Shown here: one piece after another, positions 27,246-35,226 of the stretch | Layout: the number at the start of each line of letters is the position of its first letter | Numbering within the stretch: the stretch's first letter is position 1 | NCBI RefSeq assembly: GCF_028728065.1 | Contig: NZ_CP117812.1 | Coordinates: 558,001 to 622,000, forward strand | Reading direction: 5' to 3' | DNA length: 64,000 nucleotides | Source of the DNA: Lentisphaera profundi | GTDB lineage: Bacteria > Verrucomicrobiota > Lentisphaeria > Lentisphaerales > Lentisphaeraceae | The notes under the pieces: model-generated | What the model saw: only the letters and a program-made list of their open reading frames with translations | Database searches by the model: none | What the model was told of the DNA's origin: nothing | Made by a program: the position numbers and the translations under genes

Positions 27246-27295
27246 ATGTAGCAGTTATAAAAATTCCATGTTAATAACTTACAAACACTTTTATA
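27246..27295 (+). promoter_or_regulatory. Shared leader/promoter motif split by a MITE
   Basis: ATGTAGCAGTTATAAAAATT, CCATGTTAATAACTTACAAA, CACTTTTATA. The expected continuation (GTAACACACTTTAAAACG) is at 27461 after the 160-bp insertion. Confidence 0.5.
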
Positions 27296-27455
27296 CCTGA
27301 ATCCGTGAGCTGGCATTTGTAGAATCTCGTAGGAGTTTTATTTTCAGAGCTTTGCAACTTTTTACAGGAATACCCGTAGGTCTTTTGAGAAAAGTTGTAA
27401 GTCAATAAAGGTGAAAGACCAAGACGATTAACATAATGTAGTTCACGGATCCAGG
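27296..27455. mobile_element. 160-bp MITE (non-autonomous element)
   Basis: Ends are inverted: CCTGAATCCGTGA at 27296 and, on the other strand from 27455, CCTGGATCCGTGA. The pentamer TTATA is on both sides (27291-27295 and 27456-27460). Removing element and one pentamer restores the shared leader. The CCT-starting ends with a short TATA-type duplication resemble IS1380-family ends (inference). An open frame crosses it on the minus strand but is not a convincing gene. Confidence 0.8.
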
Positions 27456-27492
27456 TTATAGTAACACACTTTAAAACGAAAGGAAAACTGAG

Positions 27493-27672
27493 ATGCCCAT
27501 CACTCTTCCGCCAATCACGCGTCGTCAATTCGTCAAACATTCGCTCGCCCTGGGTGGCACAGAAATCATGGCACCAGAAGCCTTTAGGCATGGCACACTG
27601 CCTGTAATTGTAGTAGCTCTTTGTCCTATCGGCGAAAAAGCAATTTTTTATCAGTTAAACTGCTTCTCGTAG
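27493..27672 (+). pseudogene. Metallophosphoesterase 5' stub (Tat-like signal only)
   Basis: A 59-codon frame whose leader, start and first 24 codons (MPITLPPITRRQFVKHSLAL, GGT) match the metallophosphoesterase at 29680. Similarity fades through the end of the Tat-like signal (EIMAPEAF against AFIAPNAL) and then the sequence is unrelated (RHGTLPVIVVALCP) up to a TAG. The catalytic part is missing. It ends 37 bp before the unknown gene at 27710. Confidence 0.7.
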
Positions 27673-27709
27673 ATCAACAATTAAATTATGATATAGTGAA
27701 AAATAAACT

Positions 27710-29230
27710 ATGAGTACATACGATAACCCAAGTAATAAATTATCTTCTCTGCAAAAAGAACTGAATGAATGGCAGGGAGAACTTCGTCGGGAAATAGACA
27801 ATATCCCTGATTTAGAAGAGCAACTTGATGAATATAAGCAAGTGACTACTTATTTACAGGATAAATCAGGCGAAATGGAGGATAACTTTCGGGTACTTGT
27901 TCAGTGTCGATTGAAGTTCGAAAAAAGCCGCACTTCACCCGGCTTGATAGCTGTACTTTTTTCTTATCTCTTGATGCCTTTCTGTTTGGGTGTTTCTTTC
28001 ATTAACCATTTCACCAAAGGTACGCAGCGTGCCTATGATGAGGCATGTAAGTATTTCGAAAGTTTGAATGAGAAAGCCCTTGTGAATACAAATGTATACG
28101 CTAAGGAGAGTCTTTATATTTCGATAATTAAACGCCTTAATCCTGACTTGAGCAAGTTAATAGTTCCAAAGGGGAATAAGGTTTTGGAAGAAAAAGACTG
28201 TTGGGCAGGATGGAGTACTCCAAGTCGCAATATAGCAACATGGCCGTTCTCAGTTTCTTACTTAACGGTGCTGTCGATATTACTTTTTTCAGTAGCGGAT
28301 CTTATCTATGCATGCTTTCCATCCTGGCTTGTGCCATCGGAATCCATCCTGGCAGCTCTACAGGCCCTTTCATTCGCACCTTCTAAATCAATGTTTTATG
28401 CTCTTCTCGTCTTATTATTACCATACTTTTGGGGAAGATTCAGTACTTCAAATTTTGCAAACGGGAAGTTGGTTTTTTTATTTTTAGCACCTCTGCTAGG
28501 ATTGCTTTTGTTACATGCCTTACATTACTTAGCTTTTGGCGTAAATGCAGTTTACTACTTCATTCCAAGCTTATACCTAGTGGCCTTTTTAATTTATTAC
28601 AGCATATCTTCGTCTGACACCCCGTTCGGAATATGGCGCGCCAATCGAAGTGCAATAAAGATCAAATCCATATGCGGTTCCGAAGATGAAATCTATGGGC
28701 GTATTCGCGGTGCGCTGACTGCAGAAGTAAATTGGTGGAATGTTGAGATTGAGGATACAAAGAGTTTGATCGAATCAAGTCAGCACATGGATATACCGAG
28801 GATACAAAATAAGGTCGATAAACTGCAAAGTGAAATTGATTTAGAAAATGCTCGATGGGAAGATCTGAGCGAGGCTGATAAATTGACTGAAATTAAAGTG
28901 CTAGAAGAAATAAAGACTCTGAAAAATAAGCAAAAAAATGACGACTTAGTCGCTAAAGAATTATTGACTTCAGCTAGGCGTCAGGCTAATGCAGCTGAGC
29001 GTCAGGCTAATGCAGCTGAGGCGGCTGCGAAAAATAAGCAAAAAAATGACGACTTAGTCGCTCAAGAATTATTAAATTCAGCTCAGCGTCAGGCTAATGC
29101 AGCTGAGGCGTCTGCTAAGGCCTCTGCTAAGGCTCGCGAATTGAGATGTATTTACTGTCTTATCAGTGAGACAGGAGCCGCCAAAGGTAGTTGCTATAAA
29201 AGCCCGCATGGCAATCACGAGTGGCGCTAA
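27710..29230 (+). CDS. Unknown membrane protein with coiled-coil repeats and Cys/His tail
   Basis: I do not recognise this 506-residue protein. An N-terminal coiled coil (about 8-55) is followed by a hydrophobic segment near 80-100, then four more in 175-300 (for example LVFLFLAPLLGLLLLHALHY). From about 345 a long charged coiled coil begins and includes a near-perfect duplication of about 30 residues (KNKQKNDDLVAKELLTSARR / KNKQKNDDLVAQELLNSAQR) with RQANAAE repeats. The last 28 residues carry CIYC...GSCYKSPHGNHEWR, a possible zinc knuckle. No clear ribosome site. The gene lies between two direct copies of the repeat-leader-Tat signal unit (27035-27562 and 29340-29750), so it seems to have arrived by insertion or duplication. 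Envelope stress or defence roles are possible but unproven. Confidence 0.65.
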   Translation: MSTYDNPSNKLSSLQKELNEWQGELRREIDNIPDLEEQLDEYKQVTTYLQDKSGEMEDNFRVLVQCRLKFEKSRTSPGLIAVLFSYLLMPFCLGVSFINHFTKGTQRAYDEACKYFESLNEKALVNTNVYAKESLYISIIKRLNPDLSKLIVPKGNKVLEEKDCWAGWSTPSRNIATWPFSVSYLTVLSILLFSVADLIYACFPSWLVPSESILAALQALSFAPSKSMFYALLVLLLPYFWGRFSTSNFANGKLVFLFLAPLLGLLLLHALHYLAFGVNAVYYFIPSLYLVAFLIYYSISSSDTPFGIWRANRSAIKIKSICGSEDEIYGRIRGALTAEVNWWNVEIEDTKSLIESSQHMDIPRIQNKVDKLQSEIDLENARWEDLSEADKLTEIKVLEEIKTLKNKQKNDDLVAKELLTSARRQANAAERQANAAEAAAKNKQKNDDLVAQELLNSAQRQANAAEASAKASAKARELRCIYCLISETGAAKGSCYKSPHGNHEWR

Positions 29231-29334
29231 ATTCATTTTATCATGACGCATCTCTATTAAAAGTACCCTGTCCCCAACACTCGTTCATCCTTTTAAAAGT
29301 ACCCTGTCGGCAACATTCGCTAACAAATCTAAGA

Positions 29335-29560
29335 TTAAAATTAAGCGCGGGCGCGCAGCGACTAGCCTTGGGATTCTTAAGGGTCTTCGCCAGACAAGCA
29401 ACTAAAAAACATTTGCCTGTACGGCAGTACCTTGAGCGGGGTGTGGGGCGGAGCCCCAGTATAAATACCTCCGGTGGCCGAGGAGCCCTCGGGGCCATAC
29501 TAAAAAAGTTAGCCGCACGTACAAACACCCTTAATTTCCCTACCCTTAGCCCACCACAGA
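29335..29560. repeat. Composite intergenic palindromic repeat block
   Basis: Holds GCGGGCGCGCAGCGACTAGC, a GTACGGCAGTACCTTGAGCG module, GTGGGGCGGAGCCCC and CCGGTGGCCGAGGAGCCCTC, and ends CTTAATTTCCCTACCCTTAG. Just before it (29262-29315) are two copies of the AAAAGTACCCTGTC motif. Confidence 0.7.
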
Positions 29561-29598
29561 GCTAATTTGAGTGAATTATTATAAAGTCTACGAAAAAA

Positions 29599-29663
29599 AC
29601 GTAGCAGTCATAAAAAAAATTGGTTTAGTAGTTTAAAGACATTTGTGTAAACACACTTTAAAA
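29599..29663 (+). promoter_or_regulatory. Shared leader/promoter motif upstream of metallophosphoesterase
   Basis: ACGTAGCAGTCATAAAAAAA, ATTGGTTTAGTAGTTTAAAG and ACACACTTTAAAACGAAAGG, ending at the ribosome site of the gene at 29680. The middle is more diverged than in the other copies. Confidence 0.45.
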
Positions 29664-29679
29664 CGAAAGGAAAACCGAG

Positions 29680-30627
29680 ATGCCCATCACTCTTCCTCCA
29701 ATCACGCGTCGTCAATTCGTCAAACACTCGCTCGCTCTGGGTGGCACGGCTTTTATAGCGCCTAATGCCTTGGCTTCTGTAGAAGCTGAAACCATTCCCT
29801 TGGATCCCAACCGCGTCGCTTTGTTTTCGGATACTCACATCAGTGCCAATCCCAAGCAATCCTACCCAGGAACCAAGTGGCCAGGCTCACCCGTTGCGGA
29901 ATCTGATCATGAATGGGTCAACATGGCGGATGCTTTTACTCAGGCAGCCAATAGCGTCATTGCACTCAATCCGCGGCCAGCTCACCTCATCATCAATGGT
30001 GATTGCGCTCTCAGCAATGGCAAAGAAGGCGAGTACAAAGAACTTGTTAGGCTTCTTGAGCCACTTCGTCTTGCGGGCATCACGATTCATGTAACCATTG
30101 GCAATCACGATAATCGCGAAAGACTGTGGGAATTGCTCCCCTTCCTAAAGAAACAGCAAATGGGTATTCATGCAGATGTGATTGAACTGCCGCACGCAAA
30201 TATCATACTTTTAGATTCAAAGACCCGTTCCTTAGGTGGCAAGCAGTTGACCTGGCTCAGCAATCAACTCGACCAACGAGCGGATAAACCAGCCCTCATT
30301 TTCAGTCACTATAATCCCTATGCTAACCGCGGCGTGCGTCCCATTCCGGGCCTGCGCGATGGCAAAGCACTCTTAAACCTCCTTTCCAAACGAAAGCACG
30401 CAAGGGCCTACATTTATGGCCATACTCATGAGTGGCAACACGATCAACAGGATCATCTCCATATCGTAAATCTCCCCGCGGTCGCCTACTACTTTGGCAA
30501 AGGTCACGCCAATGCTTGGGTTGATATGAAGCTTACAGAAACTTCCGCTGATCTAGAGTTACAATGCATCAATGCCAAACACAAGCAGCATGGTGATCGA
30601 AGACAGCTCATTTTAAAAGACATCTAG
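29680..30627 (+). CDS. Exported calcineurin-like metallophosphoesterase
   Basis: A 315-residue metallophosphoesterase. The N-terminus is Tat-like (TRRQFVKHSLALGG), so it is probably exported folded. The five metal-binding blocks are present in order: FSDTHIS, NGDCAL, TIGNHDNRE, FSHYNPY and YGHTHEW. Substrates in the family range from phosphodiesters to phosphoproteins and cannot be read here. AAAGGAAAA lies before the ATG, and the shared leader is just upstream. The EEP gene follows after 17 bp, so two phosphoester hydrolases form an operon. A stub of a second copy lies at 27493. Confidence 0.88.
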   Translation: MPITLPPITRRQFVKHSLALGGTAFIAPNALASVEAETIPLDPNRVALFSDTHISANPKQSYPGTKWPGSPVAESDHEWVNMADAFTQAANSVIALNPRPAHLIINGDCALSNGKEGEYKELVRLLEPLRLAGITIHVTIGNHDNRERLWELLPFLKKQQMGIHADVIELPHANIILLDSKTRSLGGKQLTWLSNQLDQRADKPALIFSHYNPYANRGVRPIPGLRDGKALLNLLSKRKHARAYIYGHTHEWQHDQQDHLHIVNLPAVAYYFGKGHANAWVDMKLTETSADLELQCINAKHKQHGDRRQLILKDI

Positions 30628-30644
30628 AATCCAAGGAACTTAGA

Positions 30645-31460
30645 ATGAAAGCCATTAAATTATTAGCCCTTACTTTTGCCTACTTGTGCATATTCACAAG
30701 CAATCTCACCGCTTCAGAGCCTGATAAATCCCTTACCGTACGTATTGCTTCTTATAACGTGGAATTCGGCAAAAGCGCCACCCCGGAACAAATTGGCGAA
30801 ATGTTTAAACCCTACAAGCTAGATATCATTGGTTTTGACGAAGCACCCGATGGTGATTGGACCGCTCGTGTCGGTAAAGTCCTAGGGATGAAGTATAGCT
30901 TTGTGGGTAAAATATCTTCGGCCAATCACAAGGATAAATACAAGACGATTCTCAGCCGGACAGCCCTAGAAGGAAAAGTCGAGCATGATCTAAGTGTTGA
31001 GCGTCGACGCTGCTGGAATCCCGCGTCGGCAGTGAGAGCGGTGACTAAAATTGATGGTGTTACCATCGCATTTTACTCGCTGCATATCTGTAGTACGCGC
31101 GATCGCGAAAAGATTGGTCATGCCTACAAGCTTGCCAGCGAGGTCTTGCCAAAAGAAACGACGGAGAGGGTGATCGTCGTTGGAGATTTCAACAACAATA
31201 GCGGCGATATTGCCATGAACACGATCGAGAAGGCAGGCTTCAAAGCAACGTGGAAAGAGCTGAAGATTGATGTCTCCAAGGAATACACCTACAATGCCTT
31301 CGACCCAAAAAAGAATCTCGGGGTAATCGATCACATCCTCTACAAGACCTCGGCTGGAGCGAAGACAACAGATGGCGGCATCATCGAACTCAAGAAGTCT
31401 CTATCGGATCACAAACCCATCTGGGCAGAGATCTCATTCCCACGAAAACTCAAGAAATAA
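30645..31460 (+). CDS. Secreted endonuclease/exonuclease/phosphatase family protein
   Basis: A 271-residue EEP-fold protein with a signal peptide (about 1-24, ending TAS). Landmarks: RIASYNVEFG, GFDEAPDG (here an Asp-Glu at the metal site), YSLHICS, VVGDFNNN, GVIDHILY and SLSDHKPIW. About 17 bp after the metallophosphoesterase stop, with AAGGAA before the ATG, so co-transcribed with it. Overall related to the protein at 16713 but clearly diverged. The products of the two genes may act on the same phosphorylated substrate (inference). Confidence 0.87.
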   Translation: MKAIKLLALTFAYLCIFTSNLTASEPDKSLTVRIASYNVEFGKSATPEQIGEMFKPYKLDIIGFDEAPDGDWTARVGKVLGMKYSFVGKISSANHKDKYKTILSRTALEGKVEHDLSVERRRCWNPASAVRAVTKIDGVTIAFYSLHICSTRDREKIGHAYKLASEVLPKETTERVIVVGDFNNNSGDIAMNTIEKAGFKATWKELKIDVSKEYTYNAFDPKKNLGVIDHILYKTSAGAKTTDGGIIELKKSLSDHKPIWAEISFPRKLKK

Positions 31461-31544
31461 TACACCCCTGAAAAAACAATTCTGCAGCCTTAGAAGCCAT
31501 GAAGACCAACAAGATCTAAGTCAATGAAAGTAAAATATTTCTGA

Positions 31545-31739
31545 TCAACACAAGAAGAAAAATATTTGACCAAATTCGATAGCTACACATCTAAACTAAA
31601 AACGTGGCGCACTCGCCTCATCCAGCGACTGAAAAATAGACTGGAAAATTTTGTTCAAAAAATCAAGCTCATTAATGGTCGCTCCTACGGCCCTTTGAAC
31701 GCAGATAGCAGAGTCAGAAAATTGAGCGGTCATAATTAG
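31545..31739 (+). other. Open stretch without a start codon, unrecognised
   Basis: About 64 codons read KFDSYTSKLKTWRTRLIQRL, KNRLENFVQKIKL and SYGPLNADSRVRKLSGHN before a TAG. The basic, helical composition is protein-like and could be a transposase tail, but no ATG or homologue is evident in the window. The remainder of 31461-31959 is AT-rich and holds the operator at 31891-31940. Confidence 0.25.
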
Positions 31740-31890
31740 TAACAACCCTCAAATGTAGTCATTTAGTGAAACCCATACAGTTACTGATTCAACTTTTAAT
31801 GATTGATTCTAAATAATTATTCTTCGTACTTCATTTAGATAAATACTGGCCACTTTTATAAGATATAATGCCATAGCATCACACATAACT

Positions 31891-31940
31891 TGTTATAATT
31901 AAAACTATATATATAATTAAATATAGTAATTATTATAACA
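31891..31940 (+). promoter_or_regulatory. Inverted repeat, likely AbiEi operator
   Basis: TGTTATAAT at 31891-31899 and its exact complement ATTATAACA at 31932-31940, 32 bp apart with TATATAATTAAATATAG in between, ending 19 bp before the AbiEi-like start. AbiEi proteins are known to repress their own promoter by binding inverted repeats, so this is a natural operator candidate. Confidence 0.5.
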
Positions 31941-31959
31941 TGCGTGAGTAAATAAATAA

Positions 31960-32553
31960 ATGAATCAAGAGCAAGCACTAGAATTTCTTCGTTCAAACAA
32001 TGGGGTTCATAGAACACGTGATATCCTTAATGCTGGGATTGCACCTAAAACTCTTTATAGACTAAGAGACCGAGGTCACATCTACTCTCTTTCTCGTGGT
32101 CTCTATCGAATTAATGAAGAAAGTACAGATGCTCACTCTAGCTACGTAGAACTTGCTCATAAGATCCCTAAAGCAGTTTTCTGCCTTATATCAGCTCTCC
32201 ACTTCCATGAAATAGGTACGCAACTACCTTACGACCATTGGATATCACTCCCTCAAGGAGTCAAAGAAGCTAAGCTTGATGAATACGACATTCAGTATAT
32301 CCACCCAAATAAAGAGCTTTATCAATTGGAAATTGAAGAACACAATATTTCAGGTGCTACTATAAAAGTTTACAGCCCTACTAAAACAGTAGTTGACTGT
32401 TTTAAACATCGAAATAAAGTTGGCATCGATGTCGCCTTGGAAGCTCTAAGAGAAGCTATACAACTGAAAAAGACATCACGTAAAGAACTTATTGAACTTG
32501 CCACTAAATGCCGTATGAGAAACGTAATGATGCCATATATCGAGTCCCTATAA
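31960..32553 (+). CDS. AbiEi-family antitoxin / transcriptional repressor
   Basis: A 197-residue protein of the type IV toxin-antitoxin AbiEi family. It starts with a winged-helix domain (VHRTRDILNAGIAPKTLYRL, then GHIYSLSRGLYRI), followed by the antitoxin domain (FCLISALHFHEIGTQLPYDH, YSPTKTVVDCFKHR). It should repress its own operon and counter the downstream nucleotidyltransferase toxin. Its stop overlaps the toxin ATG (TAATG at 32551-32555), giving tight coupling. An inverted repeat lies just upstream. No strong ribosome site is visible. AT-rich compared with the glycan genes, in keeping with acquisition. Confidence 0.85.
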   Translation: MNQEQALEFLRSNNGVHRTRDILNAGIAPKTLYRLRDRGHIYSLSRGLYRINEESTDAHSSYVELAHKIPKAVFCLISALHFHEIGTQLPYDHWISLPQGVKEAKLDEYDIQYIHPNKELYQLEIEEHNISGATIKVYSPTKTVVDCFKHRNKVGIDVALEALREAIQLKKTSRKELIELATKCRMRNVMMPYIESL

Positions 32554-33392
32554 TGAGTAAAGCAGCATCAGTTCAACAGCTTTTACGCAATCAAGCTAAA
32601 GCTCAGGATATCAATCCTAACATCCTCCAGGTCCGTTATTCCTTAGAACGCTTTCTTTATCGACTTGGTTTAAGTGAACATAAAGATCGAATCACTTTAA
32701 AAGGTGCTATGCTCTTTATATTGTGGAGTGATAAATCTTTTCGACCAACCAAAGATGCTGATTTTCTTATCACAGGTGACATTTCTCCTAACAATATCAA
32801 ACAAGTTGTCATCGACATTTGTAATATCGAAGTAGCGAACGATGATGCCATGGTCTACGATGCTGAAAGTATCAAAATTGTCCCTATTAAAGAAGACCAA
32901 GAGTATCAAGGGCTTCGAGTAACTCTCAAGTCTAAGCTTGGACATATACCTATACCTGTGCAGCTTGATATGGGAACAGGCGACGTCGTAACACCCCGTG
33001 CAACAGAAGCCGACTTCAAAGTCCTTATAGACACTCTTCCAGCTCCTCGACTTAAGGTATATAATCGTGAAACTGTAATAGCTGAGAAACTTCAAGCTAT
33101 GGTTTTATTAGACTTGACGAATAGTAGAATGAAGGACTTCTACGATGTCTGGATCATCTGTACTCAATTTGGTTTTGATAAAGAGATACTTAAAGAGGCT
33201 ATTGTATCTACTTTTAAGCGGCGTGGCACAAACTTTCCTTCTGAAGGCATTAGTTCACTCACTGAATACTTCTACGATGACCCTGCTATTAAAACTCGAT
33301 GGAAAGCTTTTACTAAAAAGCTAAAGCTTGACCTTAGTTTAAAACAAGTCTGTATTGATATTAAAGAATACTTAGAAGCTGTTCTTAAGTAA
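32553..33392 (+). CDS. AbiEii-family nucleotidyltransferase toxin
   Basis: A 279-residue protein of the AbiEii/AbiGii toxin family (nucleotidyltransferase fold; characterised members such as MenT act on tRNA). The ATG at 32553 overlaps the antitoxin stop; an earlier in-frame ATG at 32508 lies inside the antitoxin gene. The active-site pattern is visible: LKGAMLFILW around residue 50, then RPTKDADF (Arg64, Asp68, Asp70). Later ETVIAEKLQAMVLLDLTNSR, RMKDFYDVW is the usual C-terminal block. With the upstream gene it forms a complete type IV module, with roles in phage abortive infection or element maintenance. Confidence 0.87.
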   Translation: MSKAASVQQLLRNQAKAQDINPNILQVRYSLERFLYRLGLSEHKDRITLKGAMLFILWSDKSFRPTKDADFLITGDISPNNIKQVVIDICNIEVANDDAMVYDAESIKIVPIKEDQEYQGLRVTLKSKLGHIPIPVQLDMGTGDVVTPRATEADFKVLIDTLPAPRLKVYNRETVIAEKLQAMVLLDLTNSRMKDFYDVWIICTQFGFDKEILKEAIVSTFKRRGTNFPSEGISSLTEYFYDDPAIKTRWKAFTKKLKLDLSLKQVCIDIKEYLEAVLK

Positions 33393-33399
33393 CGAGAAA

Positions 33400-33600
33400 T
33401 TAAAGGGTAGGACTTAGAAAAAAAGTGAATTTTGTATGTAGCCCAAGCTTTAGAGACTGAGTGAAATACACTTCTAGGTGCAAGGCACCGACATGGAATA
33501 GCCTGTGACGTGAGTCACAGGATGTTCGTGAATATATTAACGAGGGCTCACTTGTGAGTCCGGCATAAAGTACCGAACCCAAAGGAGTCAAAAACTTGAA
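33400..33600. other. Intergenic stretch with several hairpins
   Basis: Contains AAAGGGTAGGACTTAG, AGCCTGTGACGTGAGTCACA (with GTGAC/GTCAC arms) and GGCTCACTTGTGAGTCC, several stems in 150 bp. It may be the end of an IS200-type element or an RNA; neither is proven. 33601-33826 is AT-rich and has TTAATTGTATTTTTTCTTCA, also found before the genes at 37622 and 43984. Confidence 0.3.
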
Positions 33601-33826
33601 ATTAATTGTATTTTTTCTTCAAAAGTATCAGCACGACTCAAAAATTTAGTCGTACGAGGGCAGTTATTTACTTGGCTACTGATGATAAGAATAGACTTAA
33701 TTACACAAAAATATGAACATTAAACACCGAAATATCAATATTATACAGCAATATATATATATTACTGTATCAAGTATAAGCAATCAGGGTTTAGAATATT
33801 AATACTAAAATAAGCCTGAGGTATTT

Positions 33827-34528
33827 ATGAAAAGAATATTAGATCAAAAAACTTGTAAGTTTCGACGCCATTTTACTTTGATTGAATTACTAGTTGTGAT
33901 CGCGATCATTGCCATTCTTGCAAGCCTACTTATACCAATCTTGGGAAAAGCCAGGGAAAAAGCTATTTCTGTGGATTGTCAAAATCGACTGAGACAAATG
34001 CATATTGCGGAAACTATGTGGGGCGATGATAACGATAACCTTATGATACAAGTAAATGGCACTGCTGATCCAAATCATAATATCTGGCTTGGACAAATTT
34101 CGACATACTTGGGTTATCCAGGAGATGAATGGGGTCCAGGTATTTCCCCAGACCTTAAAAATACCAGTAGCAATGCTTACCGCTGTCCAAAGGCGGACTT
34201 GAGTGGATTACGATGGTGGGAATGGACGTGGTATGGCTACAGCCTTTATGCGGGGGCCCGTAGTCGTCCTAGTCGTTGGGATCCTGTACAACGTAATAAT
34301 GTCTCTAAACCAGTGGGAGCGGTAATGTTTATAGATTCAATAAGTTTCCAAACAAGAAGTGACCAATACTTTTTAATAATGAACAGTGAAAATTTACATA
34401 GTGGCAAGTATAGAAATATGATTTTTGTGGATGGCCATGTCCGAGCAAATGTAACAATGGAGCAACAGATTGTTGACCCCAATGACCCCACTTATTTTTA
34501 TGAATGGGCATTTTATACTGGAAAATAA
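33827..34528 (+). CDS. Pseudopilin with prepilin-type leader
   Basis: A 233-residue protein with a longer basic leader ([15 protein letters not shown]) before [20 protein letters not shown], the class III prepilin motif and hydrophobic helix. The C-terminal part has [15 protein letters not shown], a one-residue-longer version of the H-X9-DG signature. The middle contains many Trp and Tyr ([20 protein letters not shown]), possibly a ligand-binding surface. GAGG precedes the ATG. It stands alone between the two AbiE modules; no pilus assembly genes are near. Less related to the other three pseudopilins here than those are to each other. Confidence 0.82.
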   Translation: MKRILDQKTCKFRRHFTLIELLVVIAIIAILASLLIPILGKAREKAISVDCQNRLRQMHIAETMWGDDNDNLMIQVNGTADPNHNIWLGQISTYLGYPGDEWGPGISPDLKNTSSNAYRCPKADLSGLRWWEWTWYGYSLYAGARSRPSRWDPVQRNNVSKPVGAVMFIDSISFQTRSDQYFLIMNSENLHSGKYRNMIFVDGHVRANVTMEQQIVDPNDPTYFYEWAFYTGK

Positions 34529-34618
34529 GCTTTTCAGAAAGAATTTATAATTTTTCTAACATTTTACAGCTATAATGTAGTTGATTGATCATGACCCCGA
34601 TGGAATGATAAAATATAT

Positions 34619-34716
34619 CTGTGGTCATCGATATCTGGAAAAAAACGTCACCGGGTAAGAAGAAGGAAAAGAAGGGCGGAAAAAATAGAAAAAAAGGAAA
34701 AACCGAAAATGAATAA
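34619..34716 (+). pseudogene. Lysine-rich 3' gene fragment
   Basis: A frame reading VIDIWKKTSPGKKKEKKGGK and then NRKKGKTENE with a TAA at 34714-34716. A lysine-rich end like this closes the sulfatase at 11021, so it may be the tail of a similar exported protein. The stop overlaps the ATG at 34709 (ATGAATAA). Confidence 0.4.
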
Positions 34717-34907
34717 AATAAATACAAGCGGATATTTGTGCTCCGTGTTAGTGGCGGGATTGACGGTGTTGGGCGGGGTAACTTCTGCTCTTCAACCTTG
34801 CGAAGGATGAAGCCGAACGCAACAAGATATCCTCACATTACCCAGAGAAGGTATCGGCTATGGAAGCCAGGATTTTAGAGATCGAGCAGTCTGAATCCAC
34901 GCGCTAA
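34709..34907 (+). pseudogene. Internally deleted sulfatase: signal peptide plus tail
   Basis: The ATG at 34709 opens a signal peptide (MNKINTSGYLCSVLVAGLTV, LGGVTSALQ) and reaches a TGA at 34808. In another frame, from 34794 to 34907, the sequence is a sulfatase ending (NLAKDEAERNKISSHYPEKV, EIEQSESTR) close to that of the gene at 57752. The 450 or so residues in between, including the CxPxR site, are gone. It is the clearest head-to-tail deletion scar in the window. Confidence 0.7.
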
Positions 34908-34964
34908 ACCGGGAAATCAAGGATGAAGGCTGTTCTTCACAAATATATTAAACTGATGATTTTA

Positions 34965-35100
34965 TCACCCTCTACGAGGGAGTTAAATCCTGAAGTGCTA
35001 ATAATAGACCTCAAACGTCGTTGAAGATGGCGCATGTCATAAGCTCTGGGATTCATCCCAGAGGCCATATAACACAGGTATGCGGTCGTCGAAGATGGCC
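34965..35100 (+). repeat. 136-bp direct repeat, copy 1 (flanks AbiE module 2)
   Basis: Begins TCACCCTCTACGAGGGAGTT and ends GGTATGCGGTCGTCGAAGAT plus GGCC. The second copy is at 37242-37377 in the same orientation, with about a tenth of positions changed. The pair brackets the minus-strand toxin-antitoxin genes. Confidence 0.8.
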
Positions 35101-35226
35101 TCGAGTTCGCTCTCTTCAGCTGCTTCAAGGCACGGTCCTCAGCTTTCTGTTATTCATTAGACTCAATACCATGCACCCACCCACCCTCATAATAATTTAC
35201 CACAGTTCAAAAAATCATCTAGGGAT

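Noticed and set aside
27271-27591. 106-codon minus-strand frame across the MITE
   Set aside because: It spans both MITE ends and the flanking leader, so it cannot be an ancestral gene; the MITE part might contain a transposase scrap but is too short to claim.
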